Shown piece after piece: positions 33,200 through 44,539 of a DNA stretch of 64,000 nt (the first letter of the stretch is position 1; the number at the start of each line of letters is the position of its first letter). The translations under genes were made by a program, and so were the position numbers. The DNA comes from an uncultured Lactobacillus sp. Lineage in GTDB: Bacteria; Bacillota; Bacilli; Lactobacillales; Lactobacillaceae. The notes beneath the pieces were generated by a model. The model ran no database searches. It had not been told where the DNA came from and worked only from the letters and a program-made list of their open reading frames with translations. The DNA is taken from positions 1-64,000 of the forward strand of contig CAKNLX010000002.1 of assembly GCA_930989465.1 (NCBI GenBank). The letters are read 5' to 3'.

Positions 33200-34756
33200 T
33201 TAATAGAATTTATAGTTTTTCTTGGTGTCTACTTGTACATCGCCATGAGTTAAGTATTCGCTAAACATTTGAACATAATCTTTATCAAGTGTCATTTCGA
33301 TTTTGTCCATACTGTATTCAGGATAGAATCCACCACCCATTGCACGATAATTATTGACAGCTAAATGATAAATCTTATCGTCTTCAATTGGCTTGTCATG
33401 CAAAGTAAGCTTAGTCAGACGTTCACCCTCTGGCTTAGATAAATCAGCTTCATATTCAACTGGATAAAAGACATCAAAATGATAAAGCATTGGCTTAGGT
33501 TTAATCCAGCGATCGATGAAGCCAATCTTGCCATCTTTGTCTTTCTTCAAAAAGCCAGCGCTATGTTCAATAATATGACGCAATTCTTTACCAGTCAGTT
33601 TAACGCGACAAAGTTGGTTAGCATATGGATAGTTTAACAAAACATCACGCATAGTAACTGTCTCATTAAAACCTTTAGCATTTTCACTCATAACAGCAGT
33701 GGCAGAGACATCGGCTTTTGTAAACCATAATTGCATTTGTTGAATCAAGTTGATGAATGGTGCCCCCTCAATGCGGCCTTTCATGGCATTTTCAATCCGT
33801 GCAGGCTTATTTAAGTGGGCTATAGGCTTGTCTAACCATTCTTGAGTTCTCTTGTCTAAATCGGCAATTTTCTCGACTACAGCAGGATCTGGATCATAGT
33901 CCTTAGTATCAATCAACTTAGTAGTCATATTGGTAATTTTCTTAGTGTTATCATCAACATCTACAATTACTTCCGCAACTGCTTCTCCGCGATAACCTGG
34001 TTGAACAATTGCAGTATTTTTAGTAACTACATTCAAACGACGGTGTTGGTGACCAGTTAAAAAGACATCTACTTCAGGAATTTCAGTTAAAATCTTATAG
34101 CCTTCATTTTCACCACGATGTGGCTCAGTAGCTTCGCCAGTTTCTGGATCACTTTCAAATCCACCGTGGTACATTACAGCTAAAATATCTACTTGTGGCC
34201 GTAAAATTTTGGCATAATGCTTAATCTTTTCATATGCGGATGCAAATTCTAGACCAGCCACATTTTCTTTAGGTTCCCAATGAGGAATATATTGAGTGGT
34301 AATACCTAAAATACCAATCTTTAAGCCGTTTCTCTTAATGATGATATATTCACGACCAAAAAACGGCACCTTAGTTTCAGCATCTAAAACATTGTCATTA
34401 ATAATTGGAGCCTTATTATTATCAACGTAATAGCTTAAATAATCTAATCCAAAATTAAAATCATGATTACCCAAACAACGTGCATCATACCCTACTGCAT
34501 TATATGCTTCAGTAAATTTGCGTAAATCACTATAATCACCAGTAGAATGAGCATATGAAGCAAGTGGAGAACCTTGAAGGCAATCACCAGCATCAGTGAC
34601 AACAACATTATTATCACCATACTTTTTCTTTTCAGCTTTAATCACTGAACTAACTCTGCTTAAACTAAAAGGTGCATTATAATCAGTCTTATTTTGATAA
34701 TCTGTTGGCAGTAAAAAGCCATGAGTATCACTAGAGTGTAAAAATACTAATTTCAT
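33200..34756 (-). CDS. 5'-nucleotidase / bifunctional metallophosphatase
   Basis: FLHSSDTHGFL, GNHDFNFG, MYHGG, GHQHRR metallophosphoesterase motifs; C-terminal nucleotidase domain. Confidence 0.92.
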   Translation of the reverse strand: MKLVFLHSSDTHGFLLPTDYQNKTDYNAPFSLSRVSSVIKAEKKKYGDNNVVVTDAGDCLQGSPLASYAHSTGDYSDLRKFTEAYNAVGYDARCLGNHDFNFGLDYLSYYVDNNKAPIINDNVLDAETKVPFFGREYIIIKRNGLKIGILGITTQYIPHWEPKENVAGLEFASAYEKIKHYAKILRPQVDILAVMYHGGFESDPETGEATEPHRGENEGYKILTEIPEVDVFLTGHQHRRLNVVTKNTAIVQPGYRGEAVAEVIVDVDDNTKKITNMTTKLIDTKDYDPDPAVVEKIADLDKRTQEWLDKPIAHLNKPARIENAMKGRIEGAPFINLIQQMQLWFTKADVSATAVMSENAKGFNETVTMRDVLLNYPYANQLCRVKLTGKELRHIIEHSAGFLKKDKDGKIGFIDRWIKPKPMLYHFDVFYPVEYEADLSKPEGERLTKLTLHDKPIEDDKIYHLAVNNYRAMGGGFYPEYSMDKIEMTLDKDYVQMFSEYLTHGDVQVDTKKNYKFY

Positions 34757-34781
34757 CTTTCTGTTTCCTTTTCTTAGGCAT

Positions 34782-34816
34782 AAAAAAAGACACCATCATT
34801 CCAGGTGCCTTTTAAT
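34782..34816 (-). terminator. terminator downstream of rpmF
   Basis: AAAAGGCACCTGGAATGATGGTGTCTTTTTTT on the minus strand. Confidence 0.8.
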
Positions 34817-35004
34817 TAGTTATTGCCGTTATCGTTGTTATTTACAACTTGACGACCCTTGTAATAACCCTTTGGTGAAACACGGTGGCTTAAGCGGTAT
34901 TCACCAGTAGTTGCATCATAGTGCATTGCTGGAACACTCAACTTAATATGACCACGACGTGAACGTTTCTTTTGTTTAGAAGTATGTCTTGCAGGAACTG
35001 CCAT
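34816..35004 (-). CDS. rpmF: 50S ribosomal protein L32, cysteine-less form
   Basis: [22 protein letters not shown]...[18 protein letters not shown]; no Cys residues. Confidence 0.96.
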   Translation of the reverse strand: MAVPARHTSKQKKRSRRGHIKLSVPAMHYDATTGEYRLSHRVSPKGYYKGRQVVNNNDNGNN

Positions 35005-35035
35005 TTAATTGATCTCCTTTATTGTAGTCTTAAGC

Positions 35036-35057
35036 TTCAGGATTAATTAACCCTGAA
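35036..35057. promoter_or_regulatory. inverted repeat in rpmF upstream region
   Basis: TTCAGGATTAATTAACCCTGAA, 22-nt near-perfect palindrome. Confidence 0.35.
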
Positions 35058-35105
35058 TTACTCACGTGATTCAATCATACTATTCAATTAAGAATAAATC
35101 AAGAT

Positions 35106-35363
35106 CTATTCTTGGTTCTTCTTGTTTTTATTTAAAATTGAACCGAAATATTGCTTATCTTTCTCTTTTTTATCACGGCCGAAAAACCAAGCAATAATCA
35201 TCCCAATAATTACCATCACTACCAAAATAACGATTAATGGCAATCTAACTTTAAAAAAGCCAAAATTAATTGCTACTGGTGCGGTATTTAGAACGACGAA
35301 AATTACCGCAATTAAAGCGATAATTGAGCCTATAATTAGATTCTTCTCTTTTTCCATTTCCAA
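35106..35363 (-). CDS. LapA-domain small membrane protein
   Basis: Two TM segments, VIFVVLNTAPVAINFGFFKVRLPLIVILV. Confidence 0.85.
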   Translation of the reverse strand: MEMEKEKNLIIGSIIALIAVIFVVLNTAPVAINFGFFKVRLPLIVILVVMVIIGMIIAWFFGRDKKEKDKQYFGSILNKNKKNQE

Positions 35364-36158
35364 TTACTTTCTAGAAGCAAATTTTAAAGAAAGCTTATCA
35401 CCAAGTGCTGGGAATAAGTTGTAAAGTTTTGCCAATACAGCCAAGCTTAATGGCAAATTAAGTTCACGCTTATCGCTGCCAAAGAAATGGACAACTTGCC
35501 AAGCTACATCATCTGGATCAAGCATAAACTCTTGTACATTTTCCACATAGTTGCCTGTCTTATCAGCAATGTTAAAGAAGTTAGTGTAAACAGGACCTGG
35601 GTTAACTGTCATCACTTTAACACCGAATGGCTTAAGTTCTAGACGCAGTACATTTGAGAATTGAATAACTGCAGCCTTAGAAGCACTGTAAGCAGCTGAC
35701 TTAGTAGTTGGAACTTTACCAGTAATTGAACCGAAGTTAATGATTTGACCGGTCTCTTGTTCCATCATGACGCGACCGACCAATCTAGTGAAGTACATCA
35801 AACCTAAAACATTTACTTGGAATATGTTGGTTACATCTTGCATCTTTTGTTCCATAAATTCTTCGAACTTACCAAAGCCCGCACAGTTAACTAAGAAATC
35901 AATATGCTTAACTTGCTTGGTGATTTCATCAAAAGCCTTTTCAATATCATCAGGCTTGCCCATATCTGTTGGGAAAACGTAAGCTTCTGCACCAGATAAT
36001 TCTCTAGCTTCTGCCGCAATTTCGTCCAGACGTTCTTTTCTTCTAGCAATCAAAATGACGGTAGCACCGCGGCCAGCACTTTCAAGAACAATTGAACGAC
36101 CAATACCGCTTGAAGCACCAGTAACAATAACAACTTTATTTCTTAATGAATCTTTCAT
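35364..36158 (-). CDS. short-chain dehydrogenase/reductase
   Basis: [22 protein letters not shown]. Confidence 0.95.
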   Translation of the reverse strand: MKDSLRNKVVIVTGASSGIGRSIVLESAGRGATVILIARRKERLDEIAAEARELSGAEAYVFPTDMGKPDDIEKAFDEITKQVKHIDFLVNCAGFGKFEEFMEQKMQDVTNIFQVNVLGLMYFTRLVGRVMMEQETGQIINFGSITGKVPTTKSAAYSASKAAVIQFSNVLRLELKPFGVKVMTVNPGPVYTNFFNIADKTGNYVENVQEFMLDPDDVAWQVVHFFGSDKRELNLPLSLAVLAKLYNLFPALGDKLSLKFASRK

Positions 36159-37093
36159 TCTTCTGAACCTTTCATTGGAATATTAACTTGATCAAAATCA
36201 TTAACTAATATTGTATTCGGGAAAACCTTCTTAGCTTGACTCTCAAGTTTTTTGGCCTTGCTACCCATATAACGAGCAGAAATATGACTCAAGCATAGCT
36301 TCTTAACATTTTCCTCTTTAGCAATTTTAGCTGCTTGAACAGAAGTTGAATGGTAATAACTATGAGCCATCTTAGCTTCATTCCCGGCAAAAGTTGACTC
36401 ATGAACTAAAACATCAGCATCCTTTGCCAAACGAGCAATACTTGGTGTAGACCGAGTATCGTAAATAATGGTGACAATTCTACCTGGCTTTTCAGCACCT
36501 AAAAAGTCCTTGCCATTTAGCACCGTTCCATCAGCTAAAGTAACTTGCTCACCTCGTTTTAATTTCCCCAGAAGTGGGCCGTTAGGAATATTATACTTTG
36601 CTAGTTTATCAATTAAAAGTTCACCAGGGTGAGAATCTTCCACTACTCTAAATCCAAAACTAGGTATTCTGTGATCTAATCGATCAGTATAAACACGAAA
36701 TCCCTTATCCTGACAAATTAAACCTGGTTTAGATAATTCCACAAACTTAATTGGATACGATACTTTAGTTCTTGATACTTTCAATGAAATTTTAACAAAT
36801 TGTTCAATACCAGCAGGACCATAAATAGTTAATGGACCTACATCCCCTTGAAAAGATCGAGTTGAAAGAAGTCCTGGTAAGCCAAAAATATGATCACCAT
36901 GATTATGCGAAATGAAAATTTTAGTGATTTTGCGTAATCTAATATTTGTTCTTAAAATCTGATGCTGAGTAGCTTCCCCTACATCAAACAGCCAAATTTC
37001 ATTAAGTTCGTCCAGCAGTTTTAAGGCTACGCTAGAAACATTTCTCTGCTTGGATGGCTGCCCTGCACCTGTGCCTAAAAATTGTATTTCCAT
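36155..37093 (-). CDS. rnz: ribonuclease Z
   Basis: [38 protein letters not shown]. Confidence 0.97.
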   Translation of the reverse strand: MEIQFLGTGAGQPSKQRNVSSVALKLLDELNEIWLFDVGEATQHQILRTNIRLRKITKIFISHNHGDHIFGLPGLLSTRSFQGDVGPLTIYGPAGIEQFVKISLKVSRTKVSYPIKFVELSKPGLICQDKGFRVYTDRLDHRIPSFGFRVVEDSHPGELLIDKLAKYNIPNGPLLGKLKRGEQVTLADGTVLNGKDFLGAEKPGRIVTIIYDTRSTPSIARLAKDADVLVHESTFAGNEAKMAHSYYHSTSVQAAKIAKEENVKKLCLSHISARYMGSKAKKLESQAKKVFPNTILVNDFDQVNIPMKGSEE

Positions 37094-37110
37094 GAAAATC
37101 CTATTCTACT

Positions 37111-39030
37111 TTAAAATTTTGAATGTTTAACAATTGTTTTAGTAACAAACGCACTGTAATATTCAGATCCCTTGATATTAGGGTGCGTATGGTCTCCGTA
37201 GAACCAATTTGGATGATTCTTCGAATATGAATACCAATCAATTATTATAAGATTATGATAGCGTTTTGCACCTTGTGTTAGCAAATCATTCACTGGTTTT
37301 TGCCAATCTCTAGATGGTACATGAACGTTAATCCAGAATACTTTTCTCTTAGGTCCAACTTGATGCATAAGTCGATCTAGGTCACCCATAGAAAATGGAC
37401 CATTTGTACCTAAACCAATCAAAACATTGTCGGCCAAAGCTCCCTGTCTTTGATAACTATCTAATAAACCAAAAGCTACATTTAATTGTCTAGAAACTGC
37501 CGCATCAACTAATGCCATAGGCATTAATTTCTTTAAATTATCGCTAGAACCAGCCATGACAGAGTCACCAATTGCTGTAACCTGAATTCTTTGAGCTAAT
37601 TGCAGATCGAGTTGTGAAATTCCATATTTAACATATGATTTATTAACTGGATGCTTCTTAGCAGCTTTTTCTGCCTGTCTAATAACCTTAGATTTATTTT
37701 CTTTTTTCTGCTTTTGCTTTTTTAGCTTTTTAATTAACTTGGCATTATCGCTTTTTTGTTTCTTGGTATTTTTTTTAATTCTTTGAGCTAGTTGGGTTTT
37801 ATTAAAATCTTCCGCCTTAGCTCTAGGAGAAACAGCGATTGCGATACTACCTAAGATCAAAACGAATGCTGCAAAGACAGCTTGGGCCTTTTTAACGTAA
37901 TCTCTAGTCTCTAAGTTCGAGATTCGTGCAAAGTAAGCTTTAGTTTTGTCCCAAGTGATTTTGCCCATTGGTTTTTCAATTAAGCGATAAGTTATCTCAC
38001 TAATAAGCAAAATCAAAATGACTTCAATCACATGATAAAGAACTGGGTGATCACCAATGTTAGTAAACTTGTCTTCAAAGAAAATCATTACTGGAAATTG
38101 GTAAAGATAAATGCCGTAGCTTCTTGAACCAATCCAATCGAAAATGACATTGGTCATTATTTTATTCCAGTGGCTAGCAGGATAAGCTATTATTCCTGCA
38201 AATACGCAAACAATTATTGTAAATAGCAGCATCCCACCACAATAAGCAAATGCTTGTTGTGGATTCATTGCCTTTGAAAAGTACATCACTAAAAGCAAAA
38301 TAAAGGAAACTAAACCTACCAAATCAAGTATCCTAGTAGATTTTTTTGGCACGTTAGGATTGAGCTGCTCTATTGGCCAAATAACCGCTAAAGCTGCTCC
38401 TAAACCTAATGAAAAGAAACGCGTATCCGTTCCATAATAAATACGGTTAATATCTGCTTTGAGCAAGTATAAAACTAGCATCTCAATAGCAGAGGCTACT
38501 GAAAGGCCAATCAGAATCCAAAAGATATTCTTCTTTTTCTTTACCAGTTTGACCAGCAAGTAAATAACAATTGGCCATAAAATATAGAACTGCCCTTCTA
38601 ATGACATCGTCCATAGGTTAGTAAATGGTGATTCATTAGCCGCAAAACGTTCAAAGTAGCTTTGTCCATTATGAATCTGCCAAAAGTTATAAACATTCAA
38701 TAAATTGGCCAGTACAATTTGGTTCAATTTTGCCAAAAGATTGCGTTGAAATAGAAAAATGTACGCCGCACTTAGCCACAAAACTGATATTAATTGCGGA
38801 TATATCTTCTTAATTCTATTTAAGTAAAAGCGTTTATTATTGTATTCTCCTGTCCTGTCATATGAATTAAGCATATGATCGGTCACAAGATAACCTGAGA
38901 GCACGAAAAAAATCGGCACACCCAGGTACCCTCCCATAAACAAATTAGGATCGAGGTGATAAAGTATTACCCCAATCACCGCTAATGCTCTAAGTCCAGA
39001 ATAACCTGTAATAAACCGATGTCTTCTCAT
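37111..39030 (-). CDS. acyltransferase 3 / SGNH-hydrolase fusion (OatA-like peptidoglycan O-acetyltransferase)
   Basis: N-terminal acyltransferase_3 (YSGLRALAVIGVILYHL), C-terminal SGNH (TAIGDSVMAG...DHTHPN). Confidence 0.92.
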   Translation of the reverse strand: MRRHRFITGYSGLRALAVIGVILYHLDPNLFMGGYLGVPIFFVLSGYLVTDHMLNSYDRTGEYNNKRFYLNRIKKIYPQLISVLWLSAAYIFLFQRNLLAKLNQIVLANLLNVYNFWQIHNGQSYFERFAANESPFTNLWTMSLEGQFYILWPIVIYLLVKLVKKKKNIFWILIGLSVASAIEMLVLYLLKADINRIYYGTDTRFFSLGLGAALAVIWPIEQLNPNVPKKSTRILDLVGLVSFILLLVMYFSKAMNPQQAFAYCGGMLLFTIIVCVFAGIIAYPASHWNKIMTNVIFDWIGSRSYGIYLYQFPVMIFFEDKFTNIGDHPVLYHVIEVILILLISEITYRLIEKPMGKITWDKTKAYFARISNLETRDYVKKAQAVFAAFVLILGSIAIAVSPRAKAEDFNKTQLAQRIKKNTKKQKSDNAKLIKKLKKQKQKKENKSKVIRQAEKAAKKHPVNKSYVKYGISQLDLQLAQRIQVTAIGDSVMAGSSDNLKKLMPMALVDAAVSRQLNVAFGLLDSYQRQGALADNVLIGLGTNGPFSMGDLDRLMHQVGPKRKVFWINVHVPSRDWQKPVNDLLTQGAKRYHNLIIIDWYSYSKNHPNWFYGDHTHPNIKGSEYYSAFVTKTIVKHSKF

Positions 39031-39048
39031 AATCTATCCCTACTCATT

Positions 39049-40353
39049 TTATTGTATAAATTCAAAGACAAACTCGCCAATAGCAACATCGTCTCCGTTA
39101 ATTGCACCCTTTTCACGCAAGGCATCATCAACGCCTAAACGCTTAAGGCGTCTAGCCAATCTCATAATACCGTCTTGGTGATCCAGATTAGTCATTTGTA
39201 CCAATCTCTCTAATTGTTCACCTTTAACAACGAATTCATGCTCACCGACTCTTTCAACAGTAAACTCGTTCTTTTGTGGTGCCTTGTACTTGTATTCCCT
39301 TGTCTTCTCAACAGTCTTAGGTTCTTCTTGTGCACGTTCCTTTTCAACTTCTGCAACTAAGTTAGCAGTGTCGCTCATTAATTTTTGTACACCTTGGTGC
39401 GTTACACTAGAAATCTCATAAATTGGTTCGTCATTACCTTCCTTTTGCAGAGCTGCTTTAAATTCTTTTAGCTTATCTTCTGCTCCAGGAATATCCATTT
39501 GTGAAGCAACGATTAATTCACGTTTCTTTGACAAATCGTTTTCGTAATTATGCAATTCTTTTCTGATGGTGTGATAATCATCAATTGCTTCACGACCATT
39601 ATTTGGATCCATTGATACCAAATGCAGAATTACCTTGGTTCTTTCAACGTGACGCAAGAATTGAATACCCAATCCAACACCTTGACTAGCACCTTCGATT
39701 AAACCAGGCAAGTCAGCCATTGAAAAATCACGACCATCTGGCAAAATAACCATACCTAAATTAGGAGTCAAAGTTGTAAATTGGTAAGCCGCAATCTTTG
39801 GCTTAGCCTTAGTTGTAACTGATAAAAGCGTAGATTTACCAACTGATGGGAAACCTACTAAACCTACATCAGCTAACAATTTAAGTTCCAAGCGTAAGAC
39901 TCGATCTTCGCCAGGTTCACCATTTTCAGCAATTTCAGGTGCTGTGTTAACACTTGTAGCAAAGTGAATATTGCCGCGGCCGCCACGACCGCCGTGAGCT
40001 ACAACTAATTCTTGACCTTTTTCTACTAAGTCACCGATCAATTCACCGGTATTAAAATCATAAACGGTTGTCCCCACAGGTACCTTCAAGTAGAGGTCCT
40101 TAGCTGCACGACCATATTGGGATTTTATTCGACCATTTTCACCACTATCGGCTTTAAACTTGCGTCGGTAACGGAAATCCATTAAAGTACGCAAACCACT
40201 ATCTGCAACAAAAATAATGCTGCCGCCGCGGCCGCCATCACCGCCTGCTGGTCCGCCATTTGGAACATATTTTTCATGGCGGAAAGCCACCATGCCATCG
40301 CCGCCTTTTCCGGCTTGGACTTCAATTTTAGTCTGATCAACAAATGTAGGCAT
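39049..40353 (-). CDS. obgE: GTPase Obg
   Basis: [46 protein letters not shown]; start refined to 40353. Confidence 0.98.
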   Translation of the reverse strand: MPTFVDQTKIEVQAGKGGDGMVAFRHEKYVPNGGPAGGDGGRGGSIIFVADSGLRTLMDFRYRRKFKADSGENGRIKSQYGRAAKDLYLKVPVGTTVYDFNTGELIGDLVEKGQELVVAHGGRGGRGNIHFATSVNTAPEIAENGEPGEDRVLRLELKLLADVGLVGFPSVGKSTLLSVTTKAKPKIAAYQFTTLTPNLGMVILPDGRDFSMADLPGLIEGASQGVGLGIQFLRHVERTKVILHLVSMDPNNGREAIDDYHTIRKELHNYENDLSKKRELIVASQMDIPGAEDKLKEFKAALQKEGNDEPIYEISSVTHQGVQKLMSDTANLVAEVEKERAQEEPKTVEKTREYKYKAPQKNEFTVERVGEHEFVVKGEQLERLVQMTNLDHQDGIMRLARRLKRLGVDDALREKGAINGDDVAIGEFVFEFIQ

Positions 40354-40431
40354 GTTTATCTCTTCCTTCCGTCTCAATCTAACTTTTATACTATACCACA
40401 CAAATACGCTCAACAGCGCGAATTCTGGGTT

Positions 40432-42234
40432 TTACAACATTAATTTTACAGTTTGTGCTTGGGGTAATGTCAACCCTGCTGCACGCAAATCATCCACTGA
40501 TGCTTCTTTAATTTTCTTCAAGGAACCAAACTTGCGCAATAACTTATTCCGGCTCTTGGGTCCAATTCCCTTAATTGAATCTAACCGGCTAGATAAAGCA
40601 TTTTTAGCATGTCTTCTACGGTGAAAAGTGATGGCAAAACGGTGAACTTCATCCTGAATTCGAGTCATTAAATAAAAGCCTTCAGATTTTGGATTCAACG
40701 GTATTAGTTTTAATGGCATGCCGTTAATCGGATCACCAAACAGCAAATGGTTAGTCCGGTGTTTGTCATCCTTTACCATACCCGCTACCGGAATATTTAA
40801 ATTAAGCTCATTACGCAAAACATCCTCACAAGCATCAACCTGAATTTGACCACCGTCCATCAAAATCAGATCTGGCATCTTCTTATGTTCGCGCAATAAA
40901 CGACCATATCGACGGCGAACAACTTCACGGGTATTGCGAACTTCATCGCCTCCGTTTTGATGTTCAACTTCGCCTTTTAACTTATATTTACGGTAAGCCG
41001 TTTTATCAGGTTCTCCATCTTTGAATACTACTAAAGCAGAAACTGGATCTGCTCCTTGAATGTGCGAGTGGTCAAAACTTTCAATAATGTGGCCATATGG
41101 CAAGCCTAGTGCATCGAAGATTTCTTTTTGGGCACCTTTGGTCTTACGGTTGCCTAGTTCTAATAATCTAAACTTATCGTCTAACTTCAACTTAGCATTG
41201 TCTTTAGCCATATCAAGCAAGGACTTCTTTTGACCACGCTGAGGAGTTCTAACCGGTACTGTTAAAACCTCTGCTAAAGTAGCATTATCAAATCCTGCTG
41301 GAATCAATACTTCTTTAGGAAGAACACGGTTTTTTTGACCATAAAATTGCACAATAAAAGAAGTAAAGGCGTCTTCTGGATCAGTGGTGTCAGTCAATGG
41401 AAACATGCGCGTCTCACGCCGCAATAATTTGGCCTGACGCAAGAAGAAAATCTGAATAGAAATCCATGATTTATCAACATAATAGTTAAAAATATCACGT
41501 TGAGTATTATCATTAGAAATAATTTTCTGCTTTTCAACAGTTTCTTCAATATATTTTAACTGATCACGTATCTCCGCAGCTCTTTCAAATTCAAGCTGTT
41601 CAGAAGCCTGCTCCATTTTTTGAGTTAAATCTTGCTTAACTGCACCGATATCTCCATTCAAAAAACGTTTGATCTTTTTAATCTGCTCATCGTACTCCTT
41701 TTGAGGAACCTTTTTAAAGCAAGCACCTAAGCATTGCCCCATATGATAATAAAGACATGGACGTCCTTGATAACCATGACAGCGTCTTAATGGAAAAACT
41801 TTTTGAATAAACTTCAAGGTAGCCTGTGCAGCATAGACATTGGGATAAGGCCCAAAATAGTAGCCACCATCTTTACGTACAATACTTGTTAAACGTGTCT
41901 GAGGATCATGTTCCCGTGTAATTTCAATATACGGATAGCCTGTCCCTTGCTTTAATTGCACATTGTAATATGGTTGGTATTTCTTGATTAAAGTAATTTC
42001 TAATAAAAAGGCTTCTTTGTCTGTAGAAACAGTAATGATGTCATAATCTCTAATTTCACGAACAAGTTCTGCCCTTCGTCCTACTTGTTTGCTTTTAAAA
42101 TAAGAACGTACTCTATTTTTTAGATTTTTAGATTTGCCAACATAAATAACCGTACCATTAATATCTTTCATCAAATAACAGCCCGGTTTCTCTGGTAAAA
42201 GTTTTAATTTATTTTCAATTAATTGTGTTGCCAT
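40432..42234 (-). CDS. uvrC: excinuclease ABC subunit C
   Basis: GIY-YIG PGCYLMKDINGTVIYVGKSKNLKNRV, C-terminal HhH; start refined to 42234. Confidence 0.98.
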   Translation of the reverse strand: MATQLIENKLKLLPEKPGCYLMKDINGTVIYVGKSKNLKNRVRSYFKSKQVGRRAELVREIRDYDIITVSTDKEAFLLEITLIKKYQPYYNVQLKQGTGYPYIEITREHDPQTRLTSIVRKDGGYYFGPYPNVYAAQATLKFIQKVFPLRRCHGYQGRPCLYYHMGQCLGACFKKVPQKEYDEQIKKIKRFLNGDIGAVKQDLTQKMEQASEQLEFERAAEIRDQLKYIEETVEKQKIISNDNTQRDIFNYYVDKSWISIQIFFLRQAKLLRRETRMFPLTDTTDPEDAFTSFIVQFYGQKNRVLPKEVLIPAGFDNATLAEVLTVPVRTPQRGQKKSLLDMAKDNAKLKLDDKFRLLELGNRKTKGAQKEIFDALGLPYGHIIESFDHSHIQGADPVSALVVFKDGEPDKTAYRKYKLKGEVEHQNGGDEVRNTREVVRRRYGRLLREHKKMPDLILMDGGQIQVDACEDVLRNELNLNIPVAGMVKDDKHRTNHLLFGDPINGMPLKLIPLNPKSEGFYLMTRIQDEVHRFAITFHRRRHAKNALSSRLDSIKGIGPKSRNKLLRKFGSLKKIKEASVDDLRAAGLTLPQAQTVKLML

Positions 42235-42376
42235 TATTCTCATCCTAACAAAAATTCGTATGTAATAGTGTACCACAGCTTTTTTAAGAAGATATTAACT
42301 TTGCTCACAAGCCATAGCTATTTATATCAAAATTTGCTAAATTAAATGTACATTGATATAGAAATATAAAGGATAC

Positions 42377-42991
42377 ATGATGACTAATTTTGTTTTTGAC
42401 TTAATCAACCAATTTGGCTACATGGCCATCAGTTTTCTAATTGCTATCGAAAACGTTTTTCCGCCAATTCCTTCCGAAGTAATTCTTTCTTTCGCTGGCT
42501 TTGCTACACACCACTCACAAATGACAGTTGTGGGAACAATTATTGCCTCTACTATTGGTGCAGTACTTGGAGCCTTAATTTTATACGGTGTTGGTTGGTT
42601 CCTAAATGAAGAACGTTTAGAACGCATCATAGATCACAAAGCGTTCAAAATGCTTGGCTTTAAAAGAGGAGATGTACAAAAGGCCATTAATTGGTTTGAT
42701 AAGTATGGCACAGGCGCTATTTTCTACGGACGCTGCATCCCTGTCGTACGAAGCTTAATCTCTATTCCAGCAGGAACCGCAAAAGTAAAAATGTCTAAGT
42801 TCTTAATTTACACTACCTTAGGAAGCTTAGTCTGGAATACAATTTTAGTAGCTTTAGGTTCATACATGGGAGAAAAATGGCAAGTTATTGTTACTATCTT
42901 TGAAGAATACTCTTTAATCATTGCCGGCTTAAGTGTGGTCACAATGATCTGCTTTTCATTCAAGTGGTACAAACAAAAAATTAAGAATTAA
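42377..42991 (+). CDS. DedA family membrane protein
   Basis: ENVFPPIPSEVILSFAGF, FYGRCIPVVRSLISIPAG. Confidence 0.94.
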   Translation: MMTNFVFDLINQFGYMAISFLIAIENVFPPIPSEVILSFAGFATHHSQMTVVGTIIASTIGAVLGALILYGVGWFLNEERLERIIDHKAFKMLGFKRGDVQKAINWFDKYGTGAIFYGRCIPVVRSLISIPAGTAKVKMSKFLIYTTLGSLVWNTILVALGSYMGEKWQVIVTIFEEYSLIIAGLSVVTMICFSFKWYKQKIKN

Positions 42992-42995
42992 CACA

Positions 42996-43032
42996 AAAAG
43001 TCCTATTTATTGCAAAATAGGGCTTTTTATTC
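42996..43032 (+). terminator. terminator downstream of dedA
   Basis: AAAAAGTCCTATTTATTGCAAAATAGGGCTTTTTATT. Confidence 0.75.
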
Positions 43033-43091
43033 TTCAAAAAATTAAAAATATAATGTAAAATTAATCTAACTTTATTTTAAGGGATGATATA

Positions 43092-44477
43092 ATGAGATTT
43101 AATATTTTCAGAAAACAAAGCATTCAAAATTATCTGGGTAAAGATATTAAATTTGCCAAGACAATGAATGCAGTAGACTTAATGTCCCTCGGGGTAGGTG
43201 CTGTAATTGGTACTGGGATTTTCATCTTACCAGGAACAGTAGCCGCTACCCTAGCCGGGCCAGGTGTAAGTTTATCATTCGTAGTAGCTGCTATAGTTTG
43301 TGCGCTTGCAGGGATGTGTTACGCCGAATTTGCTTCAGCTATTCCAGTTGCTGGTAGTGCCTATTCATACGGGAATATTGTGTACGGTGAATTTGCCGGC
43401 TGGATTATCGGTTGGGCTTTAATTCTTGAATACATGCTCTCTGTAGCTACAGTAGCCGCTGGTTGGTCCTCTTATTTCAGCTCTTTTATTAGTCCATTCG
43501 GCCTCAAAATTCCCCATGCCGTTTCAGGACCAATGGATCTAAGTCATGGTGTTTATTTTGACCTAGTGTCCGTTTTAATCATTCTCTTGATCAGTATTTT
43601 GCTTTCTCGAGGAATGAAAAATTCAATTAAGATCAATATCGTAGCAGTATTTATCAAAATTGCTATTATCTTAATTTTCATCTTTGCCGGCTTACACTTT
43701 ATTAAACCAGCAAATTATCATCCATTTTTGCCATATCATTTTTCAGGCGTAATCAAGGGGGCAACCACGGTTTTCTTTGCCTTTCTTGGATTCGATGTAG
43801 TTTCTTCTTCCGCTGCCGAAGTTAAAAATCCTAAGAAAAACATGCCACTAGGAATTATTGGTACTTTAGCAATTGCGGCTCTGCTATACTTTGGCGTATC
43901 AATTGTCTTAACAGGAATGGTTAACTATACCAAATTAAACGTTTCTAACCCTGTTGCTTTTGCTTTACAATACGTTCACCAAAATTGGGTGGCAGAATTG
44001 CTGTCATTTGGGGCAATGCTCGGAATGGCTACTATGATGTTGACTATGATTTATTCAAGTTCTCGTTTAATTTATGCCATGGCTAGAGATGGCCTGCTTC
44101 CAACTACTTTCAGCAAGTTAGACAAAAAACACAATTCTCCTCAAAACGCATTAGTAGTAGTAACTATTATTATTGCTCTTGGTGCAGCATTCTTCTCAGT
44201 AGATCAATTAGCTAACTTGGTTAACTTCGGTACTCTTTTTGCCTTTACGTTAGTATCTTTCGGTATTTTAAAACTAAGAAAAAGAACAGATATTACCAAC
44301 GATGGCTTCAAAGTTCCAGGTTATCCATACTTACCTATTATTTCTAGTTTAATCTGTATCTTTATGATTTGTCATTTAAGTTCTGAAGTATATCTAATGG
44401 CTGTCATTTGGCTAGTAATTGGAACTGTTATTTACTTTGTCTACGGCTACCATCACAGCCAACTCGATCACGACTAA
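43092..44477 (+). CDS. APC family amino acid permease
   Basis: GVGAVIGTGIFILPGTVAA, 12-TM profile. Confidence 0.93.
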   Translation: MRFNIFRKQSIQNYLGKDIKFAKTMNAVDLMSLGVGAVIGTGIFILPGTVAATLAGPGVSLSFVVAAIVCALAGMCYAEFASAIPVAGSAYSYGNIVYGEFAGWIIGWALILEYMLSVATVAAGWSSYFSSFISPFGLKIPHAVSGPMDLSHGVYFDLVSVLIILLISILLSRGMKNSIKINIVAVFIKIAIILIFIFAGLHFIKPANYHPFLPYHFSGVIKGATTVFFAFLGFDVVSSSAAEVKNPKKNMPLGIIGTLAIAALLYFGVSIVLTGMVNYTKLNVSNPVAFALQYVHQNWVAELLSFGAMLGMATMMLTMIYSSSRLIYAMARDGLLPTTFSKLDKKHNSPQNALVVVTIIIALGAAFFSVDQLANLVNFGTLFAFTLVSFGILKLRKRTDITNDGFKVPGYPYLPIISSLICIFMICHLSSEVYLMAVIWLVIGTVIYFVYGYHHSQLDHD

Positions 44478-44499
44478 CATACCCAAAATTATGTAAAAT

Positions 44500-44532
44500 A
44501 AAAACAGCAATTTCAAAATTGCTGTTTTTTAT
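44500..44532. terminator. bidirectional terminator
   Basis: AAAAACAGCAATTTCAAAATTGCTGTTTTTTA. Confidence 0.8.
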
Positions 44533-44539
44533 ATTGTCT

